Shown piece after piece: positions 46,021 through 57,960 of a stretch of 64,000 nucleotides of DNA. The DNA is from Azadirachta indica. Taxonomy: Eukaryota > Streptophyta > Magnoliopsida > Sapindales > Meliaceae. The position numbers and the translations under genes are program-made. Below the pieces are notes generated by a model. It saw only the letters and a list, made by a program, of their open reading frames with translations. It was not told where the DNA came from and searched no databases. The DNA is taken from positions 8,580,367 through 8,644,366 of the forward strand of contig CM040446.1 in the NCBI GenBank assembly GCA_022749755.1, given 5' to 3'. Numbering within the stretch: the stretch's first letter is position 1; each line of letters starts with the position of its first letter.

Positions 46021-46733
46021 TACCCTAATTTACTAAGTTATGAAGATACGTCAAAGGGGTAATTTCAGAATTTAAACTGTATTCATTGAAGCAATATTTC
46101 AGAATGAGGTTAGTACCATTGGAAAGTTGAAGAAGTAAGCTTTCTATAGAAATTTACGGTTTATCATTTGGAGTTTTATAGAGAAAGTTATAATAACTTC
46201 TTTATAACATGTTCACTTTTACAGTAAAATCTGGATGCACGAATTTTAGATATTTTTTTAGCTTAAATTCAATGTGTTTTATTTAATTTCTAAATGATAA
46301 AAGGATTTGGTAAGTTGTAATTCAAAGTGTTAGCTATTTTAGTTTATTTTCAAAGAATTTTAAATGTTTGTATTCATTTGTCAAATTTAAGTTATGGTTG
46401 TTGGCCTAACTATTGAAATTTCTAGGGGTGGTTGGCCTAATCTTTGACATTTCTTTCCTTTTAAAAGCTTATATAAAGGCTTCAAACTTGTAGTATTGAA
46501 ATTAAGTTATTTTGAATTAAGTTTAATAAAATTCTCGTGTTTTATATTCTGTATCTCTTAGAGAATTTTTCATAGAGTGGTGAGTATTTTCTTTGAAGCT
46601 CTACAACCTTTAATAACAATTTTAGGGTGGTGTTTCTGTCCCCCTTTATTGTTAATATTAGGAATAGAGCTTAGTAATCCATTTTTCCTTAACAAACATT
46701 AATTTTCCCAGATACCTCAATTTTCCGGTATTA
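46016..46733 (+). mobile_element. 5'-truncated LTR-D
   Basis: It runs from ATTACCCTAATTTACTAAG to TTCCGGTATTA, lacking the first ~60 bp (TGACAC...). It carries an internal duplication near 46400-46450 (TTGGCCTAAC...TTGAAATTTC followed by GGTTGGCCTAATC), also seen at 51440-51500. Satellite follows at 46734. Confidence 0.87.
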
Positions 46734-49700
46734 GTATTGATCTACACATGAAGCTGAGTAACAAGACGTGTGACCCGTTTCGAATTAAAACTATTTTTTG
46801 CATACTTTTCGCGTTGGACAATTCCTGCCCCGAAAATTGAAAATTTTGAACTTATCCATTTTTTGATGTAAAATGCACCGTAATGATCCTCACACAAAGT
46901 TGAGTAACAATACGTGTAGCCCCTTTCGAATTAAAATAGGTTTTCGCATACTCTTCGCTTTTGACAATTCCGGCTCCGGAAATCACACGATGCTGAGTAA
47001 CAATACATGTGGGCTGTCTCGAATTGAAATCATTTTCCGAATCCATTTCATGTTTGACAAATCCGGCCCACAAAATCGCACATTTTCAACTTCTCCATTC
47101 TCGAAATAAAATGTACCGCAACGATCCTCACGGATGTTAAGTAACAAGATGTGTTACCCATCTCAAATTAATATCATTTTTCAAGTCCGCTTCACGTTTG
47201 ACACATCTGGCCTTGAAAATCGTACATTTTCAAGTTCTCCGTTTTCAAATTAAAATGCATTACAATGATCCTCACACGTAGTTGAGTAACAAGATGTGTG
47301 GCCGGTCTGGAATTAAAATCGTTTTTTACGTACTTTTTGCGTTTGACAACTCCGGCCCCACAAATCGCACATTTGCAGGTTCTCCTCTTTCGAATTAAAA
47401 CGCACTGCAATGATCCTCACGCGATGCTGTGTGAAAGACGTGTTGCCCATCTCGAATTGAAATCGTTTTTTGACTTCGTTTCAGGTTTGACAATTTCGGC
47501 CCCGAAAATCGTACATTTTCAAGTTCTCCGTTTTTGAATTAAAATGCACCGCAATGATCATCTCACGAAGCTGAGTAGCAAGGCTTGTGGCCCGTCTCCA
47601 ATTAAAATCAGTTTTCACATACTTTTGGCGTTTGATAACTCCAGCCTCCAAAATCACACATTTTTAACTTCTCCGTTTTCGAAATAAAATGCACCACAAT
47701 GATCCTGACGCGATGCTGAGTAATAAGAATTATGGCCTGTCTCGAAATGAAATTGTTTTTCTAATCCGTTTCACGTTTGACAATTTTTGCTCCAAAACCG
47801 TACATTTTCAACTTCTCAATTTTCGAATTAAAATGCACCGCAATGATTCTTATGCAATGCTGAGTAATAAGACGTGTTGTCCATCTCGAATTGAAATTGT
47901 TTTTCGAGTCCGTTTCGCGTTTGACAATTTCGTCCATAAAAATCGTACATTTTTAAGTTCTCCATTTTCGAATTAAAATATAATGTAATGATCGTCGCGC
48001 GATGCTGAGTAACAAGACATGTGGTCCGAATAAAATTGAAATCGTTTTTCTCATACTTTTCGCTTTTAACAATTCTGGCTCGAATGCTTTGCAATGATCC
48101 TCACGGAATGTTGAATAACAAGACGTATTGCCTGTCTCGAATTAAAATCACTTTTCGCGTACTTTTCGCCTTTGACAATTCCAGTCTCAAAAGTTGCACA
48201 TTCGAAAATTCTTCGTTTTTCAAATAAAAGGCACCACAATGATCCTCATGGGATACTTAGTAACAAGATATGTGACTGACCCTAGTGGAAATCGGTTTTC
48301 GAGTCCGTTTTACGTTTGACAATTCCGACACTAGAAATCACATATTTTTCGAAATAATATGTACCGTAATGATCCTTATGTGATACTGAGTAACAAGACG
48401 TGTGGCTCATCCCGAATTAAAATCATTTTTCGCGTACTTTCTGCTTTTGACAATTCCGGCCCCGAAAATTGCACATTTTCAACTTTTCTATTCATTGAAA
48501 TAAAAATGCAACGTAATGATTTTTACGTGATACTGAGCAACAAGACGTGTTGCCTGTCTTGAATTGAAATCGTTTTCTGAATCCGTTTCATGTTTGACAT
48601 TTCTGGCCTTAAAATTGCACATTTTCAACTTTTCCGTTTTCAAAATAAAATGCACCACAATAATTCCCACGCAATGCTGAGGAACAAGACAGGTGGCCCG
48701 TGTCAAATTGAAATCGCTTTTTGAAGACTTTGGCGTTTGACAATTCTGGCCCTAAAAATCGAACATTTTCAGCTTATCTGCTTTCAAAATAAAATGCACC
48801 ATAAAGATGCTCACGCGATGCTAAGTAACAAGACATATGGCCCGTCTCAAATTGAAAACGTTTTTTGTGTACTTTTTGCATTTGACAATTCTAACCACGA
48901 AAATCACGCATTTTTAACTTCTATTTTTTTGAATTAAAGTGCACCACAATGAATCCCCACATGATGCTGAGTAGCAAGATATGTTGCCCATCTTGAATTG
49001 AAATCATTTTTCGAATCCGTTTCCTGTTTGATAATTTCGGTCCCAAAAATCACACACTTTCAATTTGTTCGCTTTCAAAATAAAATGCACCACAATGATT
49101 CTCACGCAATGCTGAGTAACAAGCCGTGTGGCCCGCCTCAAATTGAAATCATTTTTTGTGTTTGACAATTCTGACCCAGAAAATTGTACATTTTCAAATT
49201 CTCCATTTTCAAATTAAAATACACCGTATTGATCCTCGCACGATGCTGAGTAACAAGACGTGTTGTTCGTCTCAAATTAAAGTCATTTTCTGAATCCGTT
49301 TCGTGTTTGACAATTCTGGCCCCAAAAACCGTACATTTGTAGGTTCTCCATTTTTGACTTAAAATGCACCACAATGATTCTCATATGATGCTGAGTAGCA
49401 AGATGTGTAGGCCGTCTTCAATTGAAATTGTTTTTCGCGAACTTTTATCATTTGACAATTCCAACCTCGAAAATTGTACATTTTCAATTTTTTCATTTTC
49501 GAATTAAAAAGCACCACAATGATCCTCACATGAAGTTGAGTAACAAGACTTGTGGCCCGTCTCAAATTAAAATCGGTTTTCACGTACTTTTGGCATTTGA
49601 CAACTTCGGCCCGAAAATCGTACATTTTCAACTTCTTCGTTTTCTAATTAAAATGTCCCGTAATAATCCTCACGCGAAGCTGAGTAAGAAGACGTGTGGC

Positions 49701-51008
49701 CCATTTCAAATTAAATCGTTTTTTGCGTATTTTTCATATTTTACAACTCCAGCCCCGAAAACCGCACATTTTCAACATCTACGTTTTCAAAATAAAATGT
49801 ACCGCAATGATGCTCATAACAAGGCATATGGACTGCCTCGAAATGAAATCGGTTTTCGAGTCTGTTTTGCGTTTTACAATTCCGTCCCCGAAAATTATAC
49901 AATTTCAAGGTCTCCGTTTTGGAATTAAAATGCGCTGCAATAATCATCACCCGAAGCTGAGTAACAAGACATGTTGCCTGTCTTGAATTGAAATCGTTTT
50001 TCGAATCCGTTTCGCGTTTGACAACTCCAGTCCCGAAAATATTACATTGGCAGGTTCTCCGTTTTTGAATTAAAATGTACCACAATGATTCTCAGGCGAT
50101 GCTGAGCAACAAGACGTGTAGCCCGTCTCAAATTGAAGTCGTTTTTTCCGCTCTTTTATTGTTTGACAATTCCAGCCCTGAAAATTGTACATTTTCAACT
50201 TGTTTGTTTTCAAATTAAAATGCACCATAATGATCCTTACATGAAGCTAAGTAACAAGATGTGTGGCCTGTCTTGAATTAAAATCGGTTTTCATGTACTT
50301 TTGGCGTTTGACAACTCCGGCCCCAAAAATCGTGCATTTTGAATTTCTCCATTTTTTAAATAAAATGCACCGAAATGATGCTCACGCAATGCTGAATAAC
50401 AAGACGTATAGCCTGTCTCGAATTGAAATCGTTTTCTGAATCTATTTCGTGTTTGAGAATTCCAGCCCCGAAAATCGCACAATTTTAACTTCTCCGTTTT
50501 TGAAATAAAATATATCTCAATTATGCTCACATGATGCTGACTAACAACACACATAGACTGTCTCGAATAAAAATCATTTTTCGTGTACTTTTCGTGTATG
50601 ACAATTCTGCCCCTGAAAATTCAAAATTTTGAACTTATCCGTTTTTCAAAATAAAATGTACCGTAATGATCTTCACGTGATGTTGAGTAACAAGACATGT
50701 TGCCTGTCTCGAGTTGAAATTGTTTTCAAAATCCATTTTGTGTTTGACAGTTCCAGCCCCGAAAATCGCACTTTTTCAACTTCTCCGTTTTCGAAATAAA
50801 TGCACCACAATGATCCAAACGCGATGATGAGTAACAAGACGTGTGGCCGCTCTTGAATTGAAATTGTTTTTTGAGTTCGTTACGCGTTTGACAAATATGG
50901 CCTCAAATCGTATATTTTTAACTTCTTCATTTTCAAATTAAAATACACCGTAATGATTCCTCACGCAATGCTGAGTAACAAGACGGGTAGCCTGTCTCAA
51001 GTTGAAAT
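46734..51008 (+). repeat. 145-bp satellite, block 9 (about 29 monomers, longest)
   Basis: The longest uninterrupted satellite block. Monomers near 46980-46995 and 48070-48085 are shortened, lacking the CGCACATTTTCAACTTCTCC segment, as if by unequal exchange or small deletions. Open frames up to 168 codons (49422-49928) cross several monomers but match each other only as frame-shifted translations of the repeat. The block ends in GAAAT (51004-51008), the target of the next LTR. Confidence 0.94.
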
Positions 51009-51778
51009 TGACACGGGAGTGTCCAAACATTAAGAGCAAAATTGAAGTGCTAATAAGTTCAAAAGTATTACCTTAATTTACTAAGTTGTGAAGACACTAT
51101 CAGAAAAGTAATTTCAAAATTTAATCTATATTAATTGAGGTAATATTTCAGAAAGTGCTTGGTAGCATTGGAAAGTTGAAGAAGTAAATTTTCTATAGAA
51201 CTTTACGGTTTAGCATTTGAAGTTTCCTAAAGAAAGTTATGACAATTTCTTCACAACATGTTCATTTTCAAGACAGAATTTGGATGTACGAATTTTAAAG
51301 ATTTTTTACCTTAAATTCAATGTGTTTTATTTTATTTCTAGATGATAGAAGGATTTGGTCAGTTGTAATTCAATGTCTTAACTGTTTTTATTTATTTTCA
51401 AAGAATTTTAAATGTTTATATTCCTTTATCAAAGTTAGGTAATAGTTATTAACCTAACCATTGAAATTTCTATTAGTTGTTGGCCTAACTTTTGACATTT
51501 CTTTCCTTGTAAAAGCCTATATAAAGGCTTTAAGTATGTAGTATTAAAATCAAATTGTTTTGAGTTGAGTTAAATAAAATTTTGCTATTCTATACTCTAT
51601 ATCTCTTGTGGAGAAGTTCTGTAGAGTGGTGAGCTTTTCAATTCTACAACCTTTGGCAGTAACTTAGGGTGGTGTATTTATATATCCCTTTTGTTGTGAA
51701 TTTTAGGAGGAGAACTTATTTCAACCCTTATTTAGTAAAAATCCAAATCTCCACCCAAACCTCCATTTTCCAGTATCA
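51009..51778 (+). mobile_element. Solo LTR-D
   Basis: 770 bp, TGACACGGGAGTG to CCAGTATCA, with a perfect target duplication GAAAT (51004-51008 and 51779-51783) in the AATTGAAATCG part of the monomer. Confidence 0.95.
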
Positions 51779-54093
51779 GAAATCATTGTTCGTGGACTCT
51801 TGGAGTTTGACAATTCTGACCCAGAAAATCGTACATTTTCAACTTTTCCATTTTCGAAATAAAATATACCGCAATGATGCTCACACGATACTGACTAACA
51901 AGATGTGTGGCCCGTCTCGAATGAAAATCGTTTTTCGCGTACTGTTTGCGTTTGACAATTCCAGCCCTGAAAATCACACATTTTCAAATTCTCAGTTTTC
52001 GAAATAAAATACACTGCAATGATCCTCACGTGATGTTGAGTAACCAAACATGTGGCCCTTCTCGAATTGAAATCATTTTCCGAGTCCGTTTCGCATTTGA
52101 CAATTCTAGCCCTGAAAATCGTACATTTTTAAATTCTCCGTTTTCGAATTAAAATGCACTATAATGATCGTCACATGATGCTGAGTAAACAAACATGTGG
52201 CCCGTCTCAAATTGAAAACATTTTTCTCGTACTTTCCAAGTTTGACAATTCTGGTCTCGAAAATCGTATATTTTCAACTTCTCTCTTTTAAAATTAAAAT
52301 GCACCCCAATGATTCTCATGCAATGTTGAGTAACAAGACATGTTACTCATCTCAAATTGAAATCATTTTCAAAGTCCGTTTCACGTTAGACAATTTTAAC
52401 CCCGAAAATCCCACATTTTCAACTTCTCCATTTTCGAATTAAAATGCACTACAATGATCGTTATGTGATGCTGAGTAATAAGACGTGTTGCCTGTCTCGA
52501 ATTGAAATCGTTCTCCTAAACCGTTTCGCGTTTCACAATTCTAGCCCCAAAAATCACACACTTTCAACTTCTCCGTTTCCAAAATAAAATGCACTACAAT
52601 GATCCTCACGCAATACTGTATAACAATACGTGTGACCTGTTTCGAATTGAAATCGTTTTTTGAGCACTTTTTCGCGTTTAACAATTCTGACCCAAAAAAT
52701 CCTACATTTTCAACTTCTCCGCTTTCAAATTAAAATGCACCTCAATGATTTTCACACGATGTTGAGTAACAAGACAAGTTACTCGTCCCGAATTGAAATC
52801 GTTTTCAAAATCGTTTCATGTTTGGCAATTTCGGCCCCGAAAATTGCGCATTTTCAACTTCTCCGTTTCAAAAAAAAAATTGCACCACAATGATCCTCAC
52901 ACGAAGTTGAGAAACAAGACACATGGTCCGTCTCGCATTAAAATCGTTTTTTGCCTACTTTTCTCATTTGACAATTCTAGCCCTAAAAATTGTAAATTTT
53001 CAACTTATCTGTTTCTCGAAATAAAATGTACTGTATTGATCCTCACACAAAATTGAGTAATAAGACGTGTGACCCGTCTCAAATTAAAATCGTTTTTGGT
53101 GCACTTTTCGCGTTTGACAATTCCAACCCCGAAATCGAAAATTTTAAACTTATTTGTTTTTCGAAATAAAATGCACCGCAATGATCCTTACATAAAGCTG
53201 AGTAACAAAATGTGTGGCCTATTTCATGTACTCTTCGCGTTTGACAGTTTTGTCACCGGAGATCACACATTTTCAACTTATCTATTTATCAAAATAAAAT
53301 GTACCGTAATGATCTTCACATGATGCTGATAACAATACGTGTTGCCCATCTTGAATTGAAATCGTTTTCCGAATTTGTTTTGTGTTTGACAGTTTCACCC
53401 CGAAATCGCGCATTTTCAACTTCTCCGTTTGGAAATAAAATGCACCGCAATGATCCTCACACAATGTTGACTAACAAGACAGGTGGCCGATGTCGAATTG
53501 AAATTGTTTTTCGAGCACTTTTCGCGTTTCACAATTTGGGCCCGAAAATGATAAATTTTCAACTTCTCTATTTTCGAATTAAAATACACCACAATGATCC
53601 TTACATGATGCTGAGTAACAAGACTTGTGGTCAGTCTCGAATTAAAATGATTTTCCGAATCCGTTTTGCGTTTGACAATTCCGGCCCCCAAAATCGCACA
53701 TTTTCAACTTCTCCGTTATCAAAATAAAATACACCATAATAATCCTCACGGGATGTTGAGTAACAACATGTGTGACCCGTCTCAAATTGATATCGTTTTT
53801 CGAGTCCGTTTCGAGTTTAACAATTTCGGCCCTGAAAATCCCACATTTTCAGTTCTTCGTTTTCGAATAAAAATGCACCACAATGATCGTCACTTGATGT
53901 TTTATTAGAAGACTTGTTGCCCGTCTTGAAATGAAATCGTTTTCTGACTCCATTTCACGTTTGACAATTCCGGCCTAAAAAATCATACATTTTTAAAGTT
54001 CTCCGTTTTTTAATTAAAATGCACAGCTATGATCCTCACACGAAACTGAAAAACAAGACTTGTGTCCCGTCTTCAATTAAAATAGTTTTCGCA
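51779..54093 (+). repeat. 145-bp satellite, block 10 (about 16 monomers)
   Basis: Plus-oriented monomers up to AAAATAGTTTTCGCAT. This is the last block in the plus orientation; the next monomer is reversed with no mobile element between. Confidence 0.93.
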
Positions 54094-55140
54094 TTGCATG
54101 AGCATAATTACTGTTCATTTTATTTCTAAAAACAGAGATGTTGCAATTGTACGATTTCCAAGGCAAGAATTGTCAAACCCCAAAAATCTACGAAAGACAA
54201 TTTCAATTTGAATTGTCAAACCCCAGAATTGTCACACGTCTTATTACTCAGTATTGCGTGAGAATCATTGTGGAACATTTTACTTTGTGAGCTGAGAAAT
54301 TGAAAATATACGATTTTCGGGGTCGTAATTGTCAAATACGAAACGGACTCGAAAAATGATTTCAATTCGAAACAGGCCACACATCTTGTTACTCAACATC
54401 GCATGAGCAACATTGCGGTATATTTTATTTTGAAAACGGAGAAGTTGAAAATTTGTGATTTTCGGGGCTGGAACTGTCAAACGCAAAATATAATCGAAAA
54501 ACGATTTCAATTCGAGATGGGCAACATGTCTTGTTACTCAGCATTGCATGAGCATCATTGGGGTGCATTTTATTTTGAAAATGTAGAAGTTGAAAATGTG
54601 CGGTTTTTGGGGTCGGAGTTGTAAAACACGAAAAGTAAGCAAAAGACGATTTTAATTCGTAATGGGCCACACCTCTTGGTACTCAGCTTCGCGTGAGGAT
54701 CATTACATTACATTTTAATTTGAAAACGGAGAAGTTGAAAATGTACGATTTTTGGGGCCGGAGTTGTCAAACACCAAAAGTACAGAGAAACAGATTTTAA
54801 TTCGAGACAAGTCACAAGTCTTATTACTCAACCTCGTGTGAGGATTATTGTGGTGCTTTTTAATTCGAAAACAGATAAGTTGAAAATGTACGATTTTCGG
54901 GGTTGAAATTGTCAAACGACAAAAGTCCACGAAAAACGATTTTAATTTAAGATGGACTACACTTCTTGTTATTCAGCATTGCATGAGCATCATTGCGGTG
55001 TGTTTTAAGTCGAAAACAGAAAATCAACAAATGTGCGATTTTCGGGGCCAAAGTTCTCAAACGCGAAATGATTTCAGTTCGACACGGTCAACACATCTTA
55101 TTGCTCAGCTGTGGGTAAGGATCATTGCGATGCATTTTAA
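54094..55140 (-). repeat. 145-bp satellite in inverted orientation, block 11 (about 7 monomers)
   Basis: From TGCATGAGCATAATTACTG on, the monomers read as reverse complement (for example GAAAACGGAGAAGTTGAAAA and GGGGCTGGAACTGTCAAACG). The first inverted monomer (54095-54240) is irregular, with two AATTGTCAAACCCC segments 43 bases apart (54167-54223). The block is cut at about 55140 by a family-B fragment. Confidence 0.93.
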
Positions 55141-55742
55141 CTTGTCGTAAAATTCCTTCGTCTCCTCAGTGTTACTTCTATAGGCTGGTCAGTTCGGAAT
55201 TCTTGCGCCAGGTATAAAATCAATTTGATGTTCAATTCCTCAAATTGAAGGTAAACCAGAGGGCACCTTTTCAGGAAAGATATCCTCGAATTCCTGTAAA
55301 AGAAACATAATATTACTCAGTAAAGATCTGGCAAGATCGTTAGTACACAAAAAAGCCTCTTTGTACATAAGTACTATAAGGGGTTGTTGTGAAAGTAAAG
55401 CTTTCTTGATCTCACTTTTTTTTGCAATGAAATTGTATTTTTCCTCTCTCTCACACATCAATGTTGCAACTCTTTCATTTTTCCTCTCACTGTTTCACAT
55501 TTTTACCTTTCTCGTTTTCTTTTCTTTTTTTACTCACTTTTTGCATCTTTAATTGGTCTTCGAGAACTTGTTTTGGAGTCAATGATCAAGTGATATAGGT
55601 TGCTTTTTTATGGTAAAAGAGTATATATTGGTGAAACCGTCATGTGTAACTCGTCGATCGTACTACCATGGTCTGCCCAATAAGATGTGACATGCGTGCA
55701 TAGGAATCACGTCACAAAAGACATATCCTCATACTTGCTTTA
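55141..55742 (-). pseudogene. Internal family-B fragment (protease end to RT start), no LTRs
   Basis: On the minus strand it corresponds to about 29430-30010 of the complete family-B element. It runs from the KYEDE and MHACHILLGRPW-like protease end through the Lys/Glu linker to the frame 55240-55461 (MMCEREEKYNFIAKKSEIKK, LIVLMYKEAFLCTNDLAR and FEDIFPEKVPSGLPSI), then the RSNTEETKEFYDK-like RT start. There are no LTRs, primer site, polypurine tract or visible target duplication. Inverted satellite lies on both sides, so this arrived by rearrangement or is what a deletion left. Confidence 0.85.
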
Positions 55743-55818
55743 AATGGACACGAAAAATAATTTTAATTCGAGACGGGTCACATTTCTTATTACTCAGAAT
55801 CGCTTGAGGATCATTATG
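55743..55818 (-). repeat. Inverted 145-bp satellite remnant, block 12 (half a monomer)
   Basis: 76 bp of inverted monomer (GTACTTTTCG end to GGATCATTATG), lying between the family-B fragment and the next family-B element. The last five bases TTATG (55814-55818) are the likely target of that element. Confidence 0.88.
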
Positions 55819-56128
55819 TGATGCAAACGAAGTTGTGCAACCACGTAAACAAGAGGAGAACTTCAGACATAAGGTTGGAGACACTAAATTATAACATTTA
55901 TATGATTCGCTAAGCGTGCCGAGTGGATCAATTACAAAAGTTAGATCCAAGACATTAGAAAGTACCTTAAATGGACTAATTAAAAAGATGTGTGATTCAA
56001 ATACAATTCAAGATACACGTCTTAAAGAATTAGCTCAGTGAACATCATTCAAGCAATCGGAGTCCAAGAAGACTAATATGAAAATGTTCGAAAATTATAG
56101 TCCATTTATGTAATTTTAAGAATCTTAA

Positions 56129-56212
56129 AATGATGTAATCACTTACATCAAACACATTCGACGTCATTGCTTACGTCATATATATATGACATCATTGCTT
56201 ACATTTTCATGT
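56129..56212 (+). promoter_or_regulatory. Palindromic ACGT-core cluster in LTR-B
   Basis: In 84 bp there is an imperfect inverted repeat TGATGTAATCACTTACATCA, then GACGTCATTG, CTTACGTCAT, a (TA)n run and TGACATCATTGCTTAC. GACGTCAT and ACGTCAT are the core type bound by plant bZIP factors of the TGA/CRE group. The cluster ends about 105 bp before the TATA box. Variants are found in all LTR-B copies (27135-27205, 34105-34180, 43762-43805, 59339-59412, and inverted at 17825-17895). Binding is inferred, not shown. Confidence 0.55.
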
Positions 56213-56316
56213 TTGAAATTTGTAAGTTTTAAAAGTCATAAGGTTTGAATTTATTTTTGTCAAATTGTTAGGTAGGGTTGATAACCTAACTTTTGACATT
56301 TTCCTTTTGTATTTGC

Positions 56317-56327
56317 CTATAAAAAGG
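56317..56327 (+). promoter_or_regulatory. Probable TATA box of LTR-B
   Basis: CTATAAAAAGG, about 500 bp into the LTR, is conserved at 59525-59535, near 34284 and 43918, and (inverted) near 17711. It is about 310 bp before the LTR end, which fits a long R-U5. Confidence 0.62.
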
Positions 56328-56625
56328 CTTTCATTTCTTAAAATGAAACAAGTAATTTGAGTGTTAAGTTATTTCTTACAAGTTCTTGTTCTTGAACTCT
56401 TCAAGTTTAATTTCTTGTGGCGTTCAAAACAACCAAACTTATTATCTACATTTTTAAGTGTTTTCTTAAGGGTCTTGGTGTGGCGTTTGAGTAAATCATA
56501 ATCTTGATTCTCATCTAGATGGATATTGGATCAAGACTCAATAAACTTGCGTCTTGGAAAAATTTTGGGGTTCTTTACTACATTCGGTGTTGGGTTTCGT
56601 CACACTATTGGGGAGGTTCGTATCA

Positions 56626-57019
56626 TTTGGTATCAGAGTTTTGGTTCCAAGGTAAGTTTAAATTATCCTTTATATCTTTGTTATTCCTTTACTTCTTCAA
56701 TTAGAATTCTGAAAAAAAAAAAGAAATACAAAAAAAAATATATATATATATATATGTATTGTGGCTAAATTCCTCCTTGATTGGTCCAAATTCTAATTTA
56801 GCATTTTATTTTCTTCAATTTATTTTGAGTTCATATTTTCATTTCTACTTCCTAAAAAAAAAAAAAAAGGAATAAAGTAAAAAAGAAAAAGAGAAAAAAA
56901 AAGAGAGGGAATTGTTGTTATCTATTATATTTACAATTTCTTGTAGTATTGGCCTAATATTCCTTAATCTTGATCCAATATTGTCATTGCTTGCATCAAT
57001 TTCTTAAGAATTGCTTATT
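56626..57019 (+). other. Primer site and leader of the rearranged family-B element
   Basis: TGGTATCAGAG (56628-56638) is the tRNA-Met type primer site. The leader has A runs and a (TA)n run near 56740, and stops at AGAATTGCTTATTG, which in the complete copy lies about 165 bp before gag. The next bases belong to RT, so gag, protease and the start of RT are deleted. Confidence 0.85.
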
Positions 57020-57960
57020 GTGTGTTTTCTAAAATTGATTTTAAGAGTGGATACCATCAAATTAGGATGAAAGAAGGGGATGAGTGGAAAACTGCGTTTA
57101 AAACAAAATATGGTTTATGTGAATGGTTAGTTATGCCTTTTGGGTTAACTAATGCACTTAATACTTTCATGAGACTTATGAACCATATTTTGCGTGCTTT
57201 CATTGGTAAATTCGTAGTAGTCTATTTTGACGATATCTTGATTTATAATAAAAATTTGAATGATCATATTGAACATTTAAAACTTGTTTTAGAGGTTTTA
57301 AGGAAAGAAAGGTTATTTGCTAATTTTAAGAAATGTATATTTTGCACAGATAAGTTTGTGTTTCTTGGTTTTGTTGTAAGTGCTAAAGAGATTGAGGTTG
57401 ATGAGGAGAAGGTAAAGGCAATTCAAGAATGGCCAACGCTTACTTCAACGAATCAAGTAAGAAGCTTTCATGGATTGGCCAGTTTTTATCGGCGCTTTGT
57501 TCGAGATTTTAGTAGCATAACTGCACCCTTACCCGAAGTCATCAAGAAGAATGTTCCGTTCAAGTGGGGAAAAGAGCAAGAAAAGGCATTCAAACTTATC
57601 AAAGAAAAATTGACTAATGCACCTTTACTTGTTTTACTTAAATTTACTAAAACATTTTAGATAGTGTGATGCTTTAGGTACAGGGATCAGAGGCGTATTA
57701 ATGCAAGAAAGAAGACCGACTGCGTACTTTAGTGAGAAATTAAATAGCGCGGCTTTAAACTATCCCACTTACAACAAAGAATTGTATACATTGGTTCGAA
57801 CTCTAGAAACTTGGCAGCATTACCTTTGGCCCAAAGAGTTTGTGATTCATACGGATCATGAATCCTTGAAACATTTAAAAGCGCAGCACAAATTTGAACA
57901 AACGTTATGCCAAATGGGTGGAGTTCATTGAGACATTTCTTTATATGATCAAATACAAAC
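57020..57960 (+). pseudogene. Family-B reverse transcriptase and RNase H fragment
   Basis: The frame 57022-57660 (212 codons) begins directly at [15 protein letters not shown]. It keeps YFDDILIYN (catalytic Asp pair), [21 protein letters not shown] and [18 protein letters not shown], and ends at TAG. RNase H follows (57701-57931) with YNKELYTLV where the usual motif is YDKELYALV (Asp to Asn beside the catalytic Glu) and [14 protein letters not shown]. The ECDAS motif before it is damaged by a deletion near 57663. A frame change at about 57895 leads to the integrase frame. This copy preserves segments that are deleted in the element at 26823. Confidence 0.88.

Larger units (their letters stand above)
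55819..56625 (+). repeat. 5' LTR-B of the rearranged element
   Basis: 807 bp, TGATGCAAACGAAGTTGTG to GGTTCGTATCA. The coding tail covers about 55819-56045, the ACGT/TGATGT cluster 56129-56212 and the CTATAAAAAGG box 56317-56327. Confidence 0.93.

Noticed and set aside
43761..46733. A single novel mobile element bounded by satellite
   Set aside because: Each part matches a known family in the window, with truncations and a shared ATTAC at one join, and the outer ends have no target duplication.
49422..49928. 168-codon open frame (and dozens of 60-145-codon frames) in the satellite
   Set aside because: They are frame-shifted translations of the 145-bp repeat on both strands. They start and stop at chance variants of the monomer and show no domain or codon pattern.
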